A stretch of 31,572 nucleotides of DNA, taken from a virus. Positions 23,949 to 31,572 of the stretch are shown here, piece by piece (position 1 is the first letter of the stretch; every line of letters starts with the position of its first letter). Where the stretch lies: positions 1 to 31,572 of the IMG/VR virus record IMGVR_UViG_3300043540_000012; one strand, written 5' to 3'. The notes below the pieces were generated by a model, which made no database searches, was not told where the DNA came from, and worked only from the letters and a program-made list of their open reading frames with translations. Made by a program: the position numbers and the translations under genes.

Positions 23949-24339
23949 TTTTATGTTTGTTGTGAATTTCATTGGTGATATTTTTAAGAAGCTGGGGATA
24001 ATTGGCACATTATTCATATTGCTAATTGTATTAACTGCAGTTCAACATCATTTAATTGACAACCGAGATGCAACAATTGCAGCTAGAAACATGACTATCA
24101 GCACGCAATTGAAGCTCATTGAAACACAAAATGCGTCTATAAAAGAAGCGAATCGTCAATTCAATATTTTGAAAGATCAGCTCTCAGCCGCAGAATCAAA
24201 GAATAAAATCATATCATTGCAATTTGATACACTTCGCCAAAATCTTAACCAAAAACCTATTGCACAAACATGCAAAGGTGCTATGGAAGAAGTTAGAAAT
24301 GCAGCAAAAGATAATGCAGACAGGTGGAACGCAAAATGA
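23941..24339 (+). CDS. Inner-membrane spanin (Rz-like)
   Basis: 132 residues, AAGGA eight bases upstream. One N-terminal membrane segment (GIIGTLFILLIVLTAVQHHL, about residues 21-40) is followed by a long coiled-coil periplasmic part (STQLKLIETQNASIKEANRQ, FNILKDQLSAAESKNKIISL) and a C-terminal helix with one cysteine. This topology and the overlap with a lipoprotein gene match i-spanins, which join the inner and outer membranes for the last step of lysis of Gram-negative hosts. Its overlap with the gene at 24336 is an ATGA. Confidence 0.75.
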   Translation: MFNFMFVVNFIGDIFKKLGIIGTLFILLIVLTAVQHHLIDNRDATIAARNMTISTQLKLIETQNASIKEANRQFNILKDQLSAAESKNKIISLQFDTLRQNLNQKPIAQTCKGAMEEVRNAAKDNADRWNAK

Positions 24340-24617
24340 AAAAAATATTAATTGTAGCAATTGCTTTACTATTAAGTGCATGTCAAACAACACCCAAAGT
24401 TGTAAAAGTTGAAGTATGGTCACCACCAACTATTAATATGCCAACTAGACCAAAACTTCAAAGTGATGGAAAAGGTACAGACGGAGAAATAGCAAGGAAA
24501 TTAAGTAACGATTTAACCAACATGGAAGAATATACCTTCAAACTCGAAAATCAATTGAGAGCAATTCGTGTGCAATCTGGTGTGAATAAATCCCAGACAC
24601 TTGATAATAATAAATAA
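24336..24617 (+). CDS. Outer-membrane spanin lipoprotein (Rz1-like)
   Basis: 93 residues from the ATG at 24336 (four-base overlap with the i-spanin). A lipoprotein signal, MKKILIVAIALLLSAC, has its lipobox at LLSA-C16. The mature part starts QTTPKVVKVEVWSPPTINMP, with a proline-containing stretch, and ends in a helix (LSNDLTNMEEYTFKLENQLR). It would be anchored in the outer membrane and bind the coiled coil of the i-spanin. The position after Rz supports the call; the length is typical for separate, overlapping o-spanins. Confidence 0.75.
   Translation: MKKILIVAIALLLSACQTTPKVVKVEVWSPPTINMPTRPKLQSDGKGTDGEIARKLSNDLTNMEEYTFKLENQLRAIRVQSGVNKSQTLDNNK
24609..24616 (+). promoter_or_regulatory. Candidate T4-type late promoter (AATAAATA)
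   Basis: AATAAATA lies at the end of the o-spanin gene, 37 bases before the tail sheath start codon. Of all the boxes listed this has one of the most natural spacings to a major late gene. Confidence 0.45.
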
Positions 24618-24653
24618 AAGAAGGTATAGAATTTAAACACTAGGAGAAAAAGA

Positions 24654-26702
24654 ATGTCAGTATTATCACCTGATGTAAATATCAAAGAACAAGATTTCTC
24701 TGGTATAGTACCAACAGTTGCAACAACTCAAGCTGCTATTGCTGGTAAATTTAATCAAGGCCCGTTGAACAGTCCTGTATTAGTTTCCAGCGAAGATGAC
24801 TTGGTTGCAACATTTGGTACACCGGATGATTCAAACTACATGGAATGGCACTGTGCTGCCGAATTTTTGAAGTATTCATCCTCACTATATGTCACACGTG
24901 CAGTACCAGCAGGAATTTTGAATGCAACTCAATCAGGCACAGGTTATCTGATTGACAATGCAGATACATTTTATGCATTGACAAGCGCACAAAAACAAAC
25001 AATCGGTACATTTGCAGCTAAAAACTCTGGCCTATCAGGTAACGATTTAGGAGTTATTATTGTTGATTCACAAGGTTGGTCTGCTTTTGTTCTATGGGCA
25101 GGATCAATATCTGCATCAATGCCAAATGGTGTTACATTTGACAAGTATTTCACAACACAACCTGGTACAACTCAATATGTGTCAGGTTTTGCATCGAACC
25201 CAACTGATGAGAAATATGATGAAGTTCATGTATTGATATTTGATGCTACTGGAAAAATCACAGGTACACCATATACAGTCCTTGAGACATGGCAGGGATT
25301 GTCAAAAGCAGTTGATGCTACTGACTATGCAGGTCAACCTCTATATGCAGTTGACAAGATTAATCAGGCTTCCAAGTATGTTTGGATGTTAACATTCCCA
25401 ACACCCATGGCAACAAAAACTGCAACAGTTTCTACAGCCTCAGTGTTAAATGGTATTGCTACAATTACCACACTTGCTGCACATAACTTTAACGTTGGTG
25501 ATACTATTACGATTGCAAGCGTTGTATCTTCAGGGCCAGGTTCATATAATGGTACATTCACAATCACAACTGTACCAACAACCACAACATTCACAGTAAG
25601 TAATGCATCATTGCCAGGCACCTATACATCCGGCGGCACTGTCACAATGACAATTTCTGCAAATGCTGAAGATGCCAATGCAGGAATTTATGCAACGGAT
25701 ATTGCACCGTCTGGTTACACATTTGCTCCATTTGATTTTCATTCAGTGAATAATGCGTATTCACTAGAGACTCAATTGGCAGGTGCAGTTGCAGGCACAG
25801 CACCACAAGCATCCGACATTATCACTGCATACAGCAAATATGCAAACAAAGACTTAATTGATGTTGGCCATATTATTACAGCGGGTCATCCAATGTCTGT
25901 TATTCAATATTGCGCACAAACATTGGCATATGGCAGAGGTGACTCGATGGCATACTCCAGTGTATATAACACTAACCCAGGCACACCAATCAAAGATACA
26001 GATGTATCACCTGAACAAGAAGCTGTTTCATGCAAATCTTCATGGAATATTGCAGAACAATATGCACAGTACATGGTTGTCGATTCTGGTTATAAATACA
26101 TTTATGACAAATATGTTCGCAAGTATCGTTGGATTCCTTTGAATGGTGACATTGCTGGTATTGCAGCACGTTTAGGATTCATTGCAGAAGAATGGTATAG
26201 TCCTGGTGGTTTCAACCGTGGTGGATTGAAGAATGTTATTAAATTAGCATTCAATCCAAGTCTACCACAACGTGATGTTATTTACCCTAAAGGTATTAAC
26301 CCAGTTGTTAATTTCGCTAATCAAGGACCTGTACTTTATGGTGACCGAACAGGTACAACGAAACCAAGCGCATTTGATCGCTACAATGTTCGTCGTTTGT
26401 TTATCATTCTTGAAAAATCTATTGCAATTGCAGCTAAATACCAGCTGTTCGAGTTCAATGATGTATTTACAAGAGCACAATTCAGAAACATGGTTGAACC
26501 ATTCTTGCGTAATATCCAAGGTAAGCGTGGTATTACCGACTTCTTGGTTCGTTGCGATGAAACAAATAACACTGCTCAAGTAATTGATTCTAACCAATTT
26601 GTTGGTGAAATTTATATTAAACCAGCACGAAGCATCAATACAATTACATTGACATTTGTTGCAACTCGCTCTGATGTACAGTTCAGTACACTCATCGGTT
26701 AA
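24654..26702 (+). CDS. 18: Tail sheath protein gp18 with inserted module
   Basis: 682 residues, AGGAG upstream. The N-terminus VLSPDVNIKEQDFSGIVPTV then ATTQAAIAGKFNQGPLNSPV is typical of contractile sheath subunits, as is the C-terminal domain (YNVRRLFIILEKSIAIAAKY, FRNMVEPFLRNIQGKRGITD, EIYIKPARSINTITLTFVAT). It would form the contracting sheath around gp19. Residues about 255-335 hold an extra beta module (LAAHNFNVGDTITIASVV, SYNGTFTITTVP, TTFTVSNASLPGTYTSGG), similar to modules in the proteins at 3965 and 21122; it probably projects from the sheath surface. The core fold around it is intact. Confidence 0.95.
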   Translation: MSVLSPDVNIKEQDFSGIVPTVATTQAAIAGKFNQGPLNSPVLVSSEDDLVATFGTPDDSNYMEWHCAAEFLKYSSSLYVTRAVPAGILNATQSGTGYLIDNADTFYALTSAQKQTIGTFAAKNSGLSGNDLGVIIVDSQGWSAFVLWAGSISASMPNGVTFDKYFTTQPGTTQYVSGFASNPTDEKYDEVHVLIFDATGKITGTPYTVLETWQGLSKAVDATDYAGQPLYAVDKINQASKYVWMLTFPTPMATKTATVSTASVLNGIATITTLAAHNFNVGDTITIASVVSSGPGSYNGTFTITTVPTTTTFTVSNASLPGTYTSGGTVTMTISANAEDANAGIYATDIAPSGYTFAPFDFHSVNNAYSLETQLAGAVAGTAPQASDIITAYSKYANKDLIDVGHIITAGHPMSVIQYCAQTLAYGRGDSMAYSSVYNTNPGTPIKDTDVSPEQEAVSCKSSWNIAEQYAQYMVVDSGYKYIYDKYVRKYRWIPLNGDIAGIAARLGFIAEEWYSPGGFNRGGLKNVIKLAFNPSLPQRDVIYPKGINPVVNFANQGPVLYGDRTGTTKPSAFDRYNVRRLFIILEKSIAIAAKYQLFEFNDVFTRAQFRNMVEPFLRNIQGKRGITDFLVRCDETNNTAQVIDSNQFVGEIYIKPARSINTITLTFVATRSDVQFSTLIG

Positions 26703-26720
26703 TAAGTAAAGGAGAAAATA

Positions 26721-27248
26721 ATGCAGATTAGTGCATTCAAAGCAGCGTTAACAGGAGGTGGAGCTCGTCCGAACCAATTTAGAGTTCGTTTGATGTTCCC
26801 TGCTGTTATTTCTGGTGGTACAAATGCAATGCGTGCAGGTGAATTCCTTTGTGAAGGAACTCAGTTACCTGGTTCAATAATCGGCACAGCACAAGCAATG
26901 TACAGAGGTCGTCGTGTTCCATTGTATGGTGATCGTCAATTCCAACCATGGACATTTACTGTCATAAATGATGCTGATTTTACAATTCGCAATGCATTTG
27001 AAGCATGGATGCATTATGCAAATAATGTTCGTGATAACACCGGTGTTACTAATCCATTATTGTATAGCGTTGATATGGGTGTCGATCATCTTGACCGCAA
27101 TGATAATGTTATTAAGACATACGAATTCCGTAGTGCATTCCCTGTATACGTTGATCCAATCAATTTGCAGTTTGGGGACAATGATAACCTAGAACGTTTC
27201 AATGTGACAATTGAATATGTGAATTGGGATACACCAGATCTTTCCTAA
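26721..27248 (+). CDS. 19: Tail tube protein gp19
   Basis: 175 residues, AAGGAG upstream. FKAALTGGGARPNQFRVRLM, SIIGTAQAMYRGRRVPLYGD and FQPWTFTVINDADFTIRNAF match the order of T4 gp19-type tube proteins (P.N.F.V, GRR.P..GD, W..T...D). It stacks as hexameric rings inside the sheath. Its position right after gp18 and before the portal is the T4 order. A short A/T-only inverted repeat follows the gene. Confidence 0.93.
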   Translation: MQISAFKAALTGGGARPNQFRVRLMFPAVISGGTNAMRAGEFLCEGTQLPGSIIGTAQAMYRGRRVPLYGDRQFQPWTFTVINDADFTIRNAFEAWMHYANNVRDNTGVTNPLLYSVDMGVDHLDRNDNVIKTYEFRSAFPVYVDPINLQFGDNDNLERFNVTIEYVNWDTPDLS

Positions 27249-27264
27249 TAATTTACAATTATTA
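27246..27264. repeat. 8-bp A/T inverted repeat between gp19 and gp20
   Basis: TAATAATT, spacer TAC, AATTATTA. It is composed only of A and T in the stem, so it would be a weak terminator at best. It lies exactly at the end of gp19. Confidence 0.4.
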
Positions 27265-27277
27265 ACGGTGAATAAAA

Positions 27278-28978
27278 ATGGCATTATTTGATAATTTTAA
27301 TTTATTTGGATTGCAAATCAAGAAAGCATCCGATGAGAATAAAACCAATTCGGGTGCTTTATCTGTTGGTGTAGCTGACGATGGCTCTGCAATTGCTGTA
27401 GCATCTAGTGTATCACTTGGTATTTATCTTGACGTAGACGGACAAATTAAATCAGAAATTCAAGCCATCACAAAGTATCGCGATATGGCATTGTATGTAG
27501 AAGTTGATTCTGCAATTCAAGATATTATAAACGAAGCAATTCCTATGGAAACTGATTCAGATTTAGTTTCATTGGATCTTGACGACTTGGAACAACCAGA
27601 ATCAGTCAAGAAAAAGATTCGAACTGAGTTTGAATCAGTTAAAAAATTGCTTAATTTTGAAGATAAAGCAGCAGACATGTTTCGTCGTTGGTATGTAGAT
27701 GGTAAATTATACTTCCAAATTATTGTTGATAAAGAGAATATTAAAGACGGTATTAAAGATTTAATTCCACTTGATGCTGTTAAGATAAAAAAAATAAAAG
27801 AAATTAAAAAGAAAAGAACTCCTATTACCGGCGCAGAGGTTATTGACCATATAGAAGAATATTTCATCTTTAATGAAAATGGTTTTGTTGCACGTAATAC
27901 ACCAAACCAAGGCACAATTACGAGTCAAGAAGGATCTGTCAATCAAGGTTTGAAGATTTCCCCCGATGCTATAATTTATGTACCATCTGGGTATGTAGAT
28001 CAGAATACAGGAATGGTTCTTTCATATCTTCACAAAGCAATTAGACCTATTAATCAACTTCGTATGTTGGAAGATGCAACTGTGGTGTATTTCATAGCAC
28101 GTGCACCTGAACGTCGTGTATTTTATGTCGATGTTGGTAATTTACCAAAGCTAAAAGCTGAACAATATCTAAAAGATATTATGAACCGTTACCGTAATAA
28201 AATGGTATATGACGCTCGTACAGGTGACGTTCGTGACGATAAAAAATATATGTCTATGCTTGAAGATTTTTGGATGCCTAGACGTGATGGTGGAAAAGGC
28301 ACTGAAGTTACTTCATTGCCAGGAGCACAAAATATCACTGGATACTTAGAATCCTTAGACTGGTTCAAGGAAAAAATGTATGAAGCATTGAATGTTCCTA
28401 AGAGCCGTTTTCAGAGTGGAGAAGGATTCAACCTAGGACGTTCGTCTGAAATTACTCGTGACGAATTAAAGTTTCAGAAGTTTATAGATAGGCTTCGCAA
28501 CAAATTCTCTGATGTATTATTGTTGACATTGAAAACTCAACTTTCGTTGAAAGGTATTGTCAATGAAGATGAGTGGGATATCATTAAAGATGATATTAAA
28601 TTGGTATTCCAAAAAGATAATTACTTTAGTGAATTTAAAGAACAAGACCTATTGACAAGTCGATTGCAACTATTGCAACAAGCTGACGTATATGTTGGCA
28701 AATATTACGACTACAATTGGATTATGAAAAATGTATTGAAGTTTACCGATGAAGAAATAAAAGAAATCATTTCATCAATGGATAAAGAAAAAGACAATCC
28801 TCGTTGTCTTGGTCAAATGATGCAACAAGCTCAACAGTTTGAGCAACAAGAGCAAATGGAACAGGAACAGGAGCAGGAGCAGGCTGCTCAAAATTCTGCC
28901 ATCCAAAATGGAAATAATTATAAACCAGATGATTCACCAGATTATGATGCAACATTATATGGTAAAGGTAAATCGTAA
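27278..28978 (+). CDS. 20: Portal protein gp20
   Basis: 566 residues. The match to T4 gp20 is strong: AITKYRDMALYVEVDSAIQD, FRRWYVDGKLYFQIIVDKEN, YLHKAIRPINQLRMLEDATV, YFIARAPERRVFYVDVGNLP and MSMLEDFWMPRRDGGKGTEV, then LPGAQNITGYLESLDWFKEK. The portal dodecamer sits at one vertex, starts head assembly and is the channel used by the terminase. The C-terminus is a flexible Gln/Glu-rich run (QFEQQEQMEQEQEQEQ) followed by NYKPDDSPDYDATLYGKGKS. Confidence 0.95.
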   Translation: MALFDNFNLFGLQIKKASDENKTNSGALSVGVADDGSAIAVASSVSLGIYLDVDGQIKSEIQAITKYRDMALYVEVDSAIQDIINEAIPMETDSDLVSLDLDDLEQPESVKKKIRTEFESVKKLLNFEDKAADMFRRWYVDGKLYFQIIVDKENIKDGIKDLIPLDAVKIKKIKEIKKKRTPITGAEVIDHIEEYFIFNENGFVARNTPNQGTITSQEGSVNQGLKISPDAIIYVPSGYVDQNTGMVLSYLHKAIRPINQLRMLEDATVVYFIARAPERRVFYVDVGNLPKLKAEQYLKDIMNRYRNKMVYDARTGDVRDDKKYMSMLEDFWMPRRDGGKGTEVTSLPGAQNITGYLESLDWFKEKMYEALNVPKSRFQSGEGFNLGRSSEITRDELKFQKFIDRLRNKFSDVLLLTLKTQLSLKGIVNEDEWDIIKDDIKLVFQKDNYFSEFKEQDLLTSRLQLLQQADVYVGKYYDYNWIMKNVLKFTDEEIKEIISSMDKEKDNPRCLGQMMQQAQQFEQQEQMEQEQEQEQAAQNSAIQNGNNYKPDDSPDYDATLYGKGKS

Positions 28979-29003
28979 TCTCATATTAAAGAACAATAAG
29001 TTA

Positions 29004-29015
29004 AATAAATAAATA
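29004..29015 (+). promoter_or_regulatory. Candidate T4-type late promoter (tandem AATAAATA)
   Basis: Two overlapping AATAAATA boxes start at 29004 and 29008, 17-28 bases before the ATG at 29032, with AAGGAG in between. This is a natural place for a promoter of the prohead protease/scaffold/capsid group. Confidence 0.45.
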
Positions 29016-29031
29016 ATCATAAGGAGTTAAA

Positions 29032-29511
29032 ATGACTATTAATGAACAAATGAAGGAAAATATTGCATCACTGATTAGCCAACTACAAGAAGGCGAATTT
29101 GATCTTGCAACGACCACAGTACATAACCTCTTGATGGATAAAATCGTTCCACATCTTGAAGAATTACAGATTGAAATTGCAACTGCACATTTTAATGGAC
29201 AAGATCATATTTTAGAGAATGAACATTCTGGTAATTATGATGACTTATCGGATGAAGCAAAAGAACTTCATTTATATGCCGATAACGATCAAAATCATCA
29301 CAGAAAAGAACAATATATCATAGCAAATCTACAAAAGAAAATGAATAAAGGTATTTACAATCCTGAACTAGCTCAAAAACTATGGCGTTATCATGCTGAT
29401 GATGTTCGCAAACAGTACAATAAACAATATAAAACAAACTTTAAACCATCACATAGTAAAGAACATGCCGCGTTCTTGGAAAAATATCACAGAGAGAATT
29501 CTCTTAAATGA
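29032..29511 (+). CDS. Putative prohead core-type protein between portal and protease
   Basis: 159 residues, AAGGAG upstream. It is mostly helical and charged: ENIASLISQLQEGEFDLATT, VPHLEELQIEIATAHFNGQD and LAQKLWRYHADDVRKQYNKQ. It lies where T4 has the small head core genes 67 and 68. LQE near residue 19 could be a site for the gp21 protease. I see no direct similarity to gp67 or gp68, so the role is suggested from position only. It overlaps the frame upstream of gp21 by ATGA. Confidence 0.5.
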   Translation: MTINEQMKENIASLISQLQEGEFDLATTTVHNLLMDKIVPHLEELQIEIATAHFNGQDHILENEHSGNYDDLSDEAKELHLYADNDQNHHRKEQYIIANLQKKMNKGIYNPELAQKLWRYHADDVRKQYNKQYKTNFKPSHSKEHAAFLEKYHRENSLK

Positions 29512-29519
29512 GGAATCAG

Positions 29520-30173
29520 ATGAAGCTGATTACAGAAACATATGACAATGTTGAGATGATTGTTGAAAATACCAATTCTGGTAAAGCGCATTATATTAGT
29601 GGAAGATTCATGCAAGGTGGTCGTAAGGGTATTCGTGAAGATATGAATGCCAATGGTCGCATCTATGAAGAGCATGTATTGGATTCGGCTGCATCTCGTT
29701 ATATTAATGAATATATATCCAAAGGTCGAGCATTTGGAGAATTGAATCATCCTCCTCGTCCTACAATTGACCCAGAACGTGTTGTAGTAGTTATTAAAGA
29801 ACTCAACAAAGATGGTTTACATTATAACGGTAAAGCACAAATCGTTGAGCGTTCTCCATTGGGTCAAACAATCATTGGAATCATGGAAGCAGGTGGTGTA
29901 ATTGGTGTATCTACTCGTGCTCTAGGAACTTTAAAAGAAGAAAATGGTATTAAGTATGTACAACCAGATTTGCGTTTTAGTGCTGTAGATGTTGTTTCGG
30001 ATCCGTCTGGTCAAGGATGTTTTGTGAATGGCATTTTAGAATCTGTAAACTATGACCTAGCAGAGGATGGGACAATTATTCAATTAGCAGTTGATTACAC
30101 AAAGAAAAAAATCAACGAAGAAAAAGCAATGAAAGCATTTGCTGAATTGATGTCTAAATTCGGTTCAAGATAA
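29520..30173 (+). CDS. 21: Prohead core protease gp21
   Basis: 217 residues from the ATG at 29520, preferred over 29508 because GAGGA lies just upstream and homologues begin MKLI. GRAFGELNHPPRPTIDPERV (His77) and GVIGVSTRALGTLK (Ser131) are the hallmarks of the herpesvirus/T4-type serine prohead protease; DVVSDPSG follows. In T4 this enzyme cuts scaffold, capsid and internal proteins after [LI]-x-E. MKLITE at its own start is such a site. It is followed by gp22 and gp23. Confidence 0.93.
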   Translation: MKLITETYDNVEMIVENTNSGKAHYISGRFMQGGRKGIREDMNANGRIYEEHVLDSAASRYINEYISKGRAFGELNHPPRPTIDPERVVVVIKELNKDGLHYNGKAQIVERSPLGQTIIGIMEAGGVIGVSTRALGTLKEENGIKYVQPDLRFSAVDVVSDPSGQGCFVNGILESVNYDLAEDGTIIQLAVDYTKKKINEEKAMKAFAELMSKFGSR

Positions 30174-30205
30174 TCTATACTGATGGATATGTGAGATTGC
30201 GATTT

Positions 30206-30213
30206 AATAAATA
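30206..30213 (+). promoter_or_regulatory. Candidate T4-type late promoter (AATAAATA)
   Basis: AATAAATA lies 21 bases before the scaffold start codon, with AAGGAG between. It would drive gp22 and gp23, the most abundant head proteins. Confidence 0.45.
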
Positions 30214-30234
30214 AATGTACTTAAGGAGTTAATA

Positions 30235-31290
30235 ATGGCGAAAGCATTAGAAGAACGAATCAAAGCAATTATGGAGGGTAAAATCCCTCCTGAAACAAAA
30301 TCAAAAAAATCAACATCAAAAGATTTTGATGATAAACGTGATTCAGCAAAAGTTATTGAAGACGCTGAACAAGAATTGTCTATCGCAGGCAGAGACACTT
30401 CAGCAGATGATGATAATACTAAGATTCAAGCTGGCCGCAAAAACAAATTGGAATCAGACAGCAAGACTGTTGCCTTAAAAGTTAAAGCAGATCACCAAGA
30501 TGACAATGGCGACAATGCTAAGATTCAAAAAGGAGAATCGCAAAAAGAAAAAGGTGGAAAGTTGTCGTCTTCACAATATGAGTCGATGACTGCATTGTTT
30601 GATGGCGAAGAATTGACAGAAGAATTCAAGTTAAAAGCTGAAACGATTTTTGAAGCAGCTGTAGCATATGCTGTAGAGCAAAAAGATGCAGAACTTCAAG
30701 AAATGTATCAACAAAAACTTGATGAAGCTGTTGAAGAAGCAAAGGGAGAGCTAGTCGAACAGATTGATGGATATCTCAATTATGTAGTTGAGCAGTGGTT
30801 ACAAGACAATGCTGTTGCCCTTGAGAATGGTATCAAAGTCGAATTGGTCAACTCATTTATGGAAGGTATGAAGTCTGTGTTCCTAGAACACTACATAGAT
30901 CTTCCAGAAGATAAGATTGATGTTGTTGAAGAACAAGCGGAAGAAATCAAAGAATTGAAAGAAGAACTTCAATCTCTTAAAGAAGAAACTGAGATTATTC
31001 TTTCACAAAAGATGGTTATTGAATGTGAAGATGTTTTAGCTAAAGCTGCTAAAGGTCTAACTGCAATTGAAGAAGAAAAATTCCGTTCTTTGGCTGAAAA
31101 TGTTGAGTTTGATACTATTGAACAATTTGCCGAAAAAGTACAAACAATACGTGAATCATACTTTAAAGGCGATAAATCATCTCAAGCAGTAATTAAGCAA
31201 CCAGTAACCGAAGATAAATCATCTTCAACTGTGAATGCTGTAGTGGAAGTCCTAAAAAAGGGCAACCTAAAATTTATTAACCGTCACTAA
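30235..31290 (+). CDS. 22: Prohead scaffold protein gp22
   Basis: 351 residues, AAGGAG upstream. The protein is acidic and largely helical: a Lys/Asp-rich disordered N-terminal half (TSKDFDDKRDSAKVIEDAEQ), then EELTEEFKLKAETIFEAAVA, a pattern typical of the gp22-type scaffold C-domain (EFK.KA.TIFE.AV...V), and coiled-coil runs (EEQAEEIKELKEELQSLKEE). It forms the inner core around which gp23 assembles and is destroyed by gp21 before packaging. Repeated DDNTKIQ/GDNAKIQ elements occur near residues 60-100. Confidence 0.85.
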   Translation: MAKALEERIKAIMEGKIPPETKSKKSTSKDFDDKRDSAKVIEDAEQELSIAGRDTSADDDNTKIQAGRKNKLESDSKTVALKVKADHQDDNGDNAKIQKGESQKEKGGKLSSSQYESMTALFDGEELTEEFKLKAETIFEAAVAYAVEQKDAELQEMYQQKLDEAVEEAKGELVEQIDGYLNYVVEQWLQDNAVALENGIKVELVNSFMEGMKSVFLEHYIDLPEDKIDVVEEQAEEIKELKEELQSLKEETEIILSQKMVIECEDVLAKAAKGLTAIEEEKFRSLAENVEFDTIEQFAEKVQTIRESYFKGDKSSQAVIKQPVTEDKSSSTVNAVVEVLKKGNLKFINRH

Positions 31291-31314
31291 AACGACTAAC
31301 TGAAAGGAAGTAAA

Positions 31315-31572
31315 ATGGCTGAGTTCTTAACAGAATCACAATTAGAAGAAAAATGGGGACCAGTTCTTGATGAATCTACATCAGGAAAGATCACTGATCC
31401 TCACCGCCGTAAGGTAACAGCAGTTGTTATGGAAAACACAGAGCGTGCTCTGTCTGAGCAGCGTTCAATTAATGAAGCTGTGCCAGCATCTAGCACTGCT
31501 AACGTAAGCAATTATGATCCAGTATTAATTGGTCTAATTCGTCGTGCGCTTCCAAAACTTATTGCTTTCGAC
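31315..31572 (+). CDS. 23: Major capsid protein gp23, N-terminal part (runs off the window)
   Basis: 86 codons are visible, with AAGGAAG upstream. MAEFLTESQLEEKWGPVLDE resembles the start of T4 gp23 (..LLNKWKPLLE), and YDPVLIGLIRRALPKLIAFD matches the T4 segment VMGMVRRAIPNLIAFD. In T4 the first 65 residues are removed by gp21. Here SINE-A (Glu54) is a good candidate cut site of the [LI]-x-E type. The G+C content looks higher than in neighbouring genes. Confidence 0.92.
   Translation, partial: MAEFLTESQLEEKWGPVLDESTSGKITDPHRRKVTAVVMENTERALSEQRSINEAVPASSTANVSNYDPVLIGLIRRALPKLIAFD

Noticed and set aside
27517-27915. Minus-strand open frame of 132 codons inside the portal gene
   Set aside because: It lies wholly inside the strongly supported gp20 gene and has no ribosome site or family pattern.
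1-31572. tRNA genes, insertion sequences and attachment sites
   Set aside because: I saw no cloverleaf-type sequence, transposase gene or terminal inverted repeats; a scan with a tRNA finder would settle the first.

Overview
The window is part of the late (structural) region of a T4-like contractile-tailed phage. Every convincing gene is on the + strand. Genes are packed tightly, with many ATGA or TAATG overlaps. The core morphogenesis genes occur in T4/cyanophage order: neck gp13, gp14, tail completion gp15, small terminase gp16, large terminase gp17, tail sheath gp18, tail tube gp19, portal gp20, prohead protease gp21, scaffold gp22 and the start of major capsid protein gp23. An Rz/Rz1-type spanin pair points to a Gram-negative host. 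The DNA is AT-rich apart from one patch of about 58% GC at roughly 1441-1680. I cannot name the host.

Layout. 1-5144: tail-fibre and appendage genes, a DUF4376-type gene, two small membrane proteins (possible holin-type) and beta-rich structural proteins, with a terminator at about 4617-4645. 5145-11068: a small beta protein, gp13, a homospermidine synthase homologue, gp14, gp15, a glycosyltransferase-like protein, a small unknown and gp16. 11065-14639: the large terminase is broken into two genes. Each carries half of a split intein, and the break lies inside the Walker A motif. A Gp88-like gene and a small membrane protein sit between the halves. 14650-21125: accessory genes, including a small conserved protein, an unknown, a DUF1353 protein, two proteins made of 26-residue LRV/HEAT-like repeats, a nucleotidyltransferase fused to an unknown domain, and another unknown. 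21122-24617: beta-rich structural proteins, a conserved small phage protein and the spanins. 24654-31572: the sheath-tube-portal-protease-scaffold-capsid cassette.

How it fits together. Portal, scaffold, protease and capsid build the prohead. gp16 and spliced gp17 fill it. gp13, gp14 and gp15 close the head and join it to the sheath and tube. Spanins and possible holins release progeny.

The most unusual pattern is a short N-terminal leader of the form M-x-(x)-[FV]-x-Q-[LF]-L-x-E (or close to it), shared by several unrelated accessory proteins: the homospermidine synthase, the Gp88-like protein, both repeat proteins and the nucleotidyltransferase. Each leader ends in an [LI]-x-E site of the type cut by the T4 gp21 prohead protease. 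This looks like the capsid-targeting sequence of T4 internal proteins. I infer that this phage may load a set of enzymes and repeat proteins into its capsid for delivery into the host. Functions are read by eye from sequence motifs; no database search was run.
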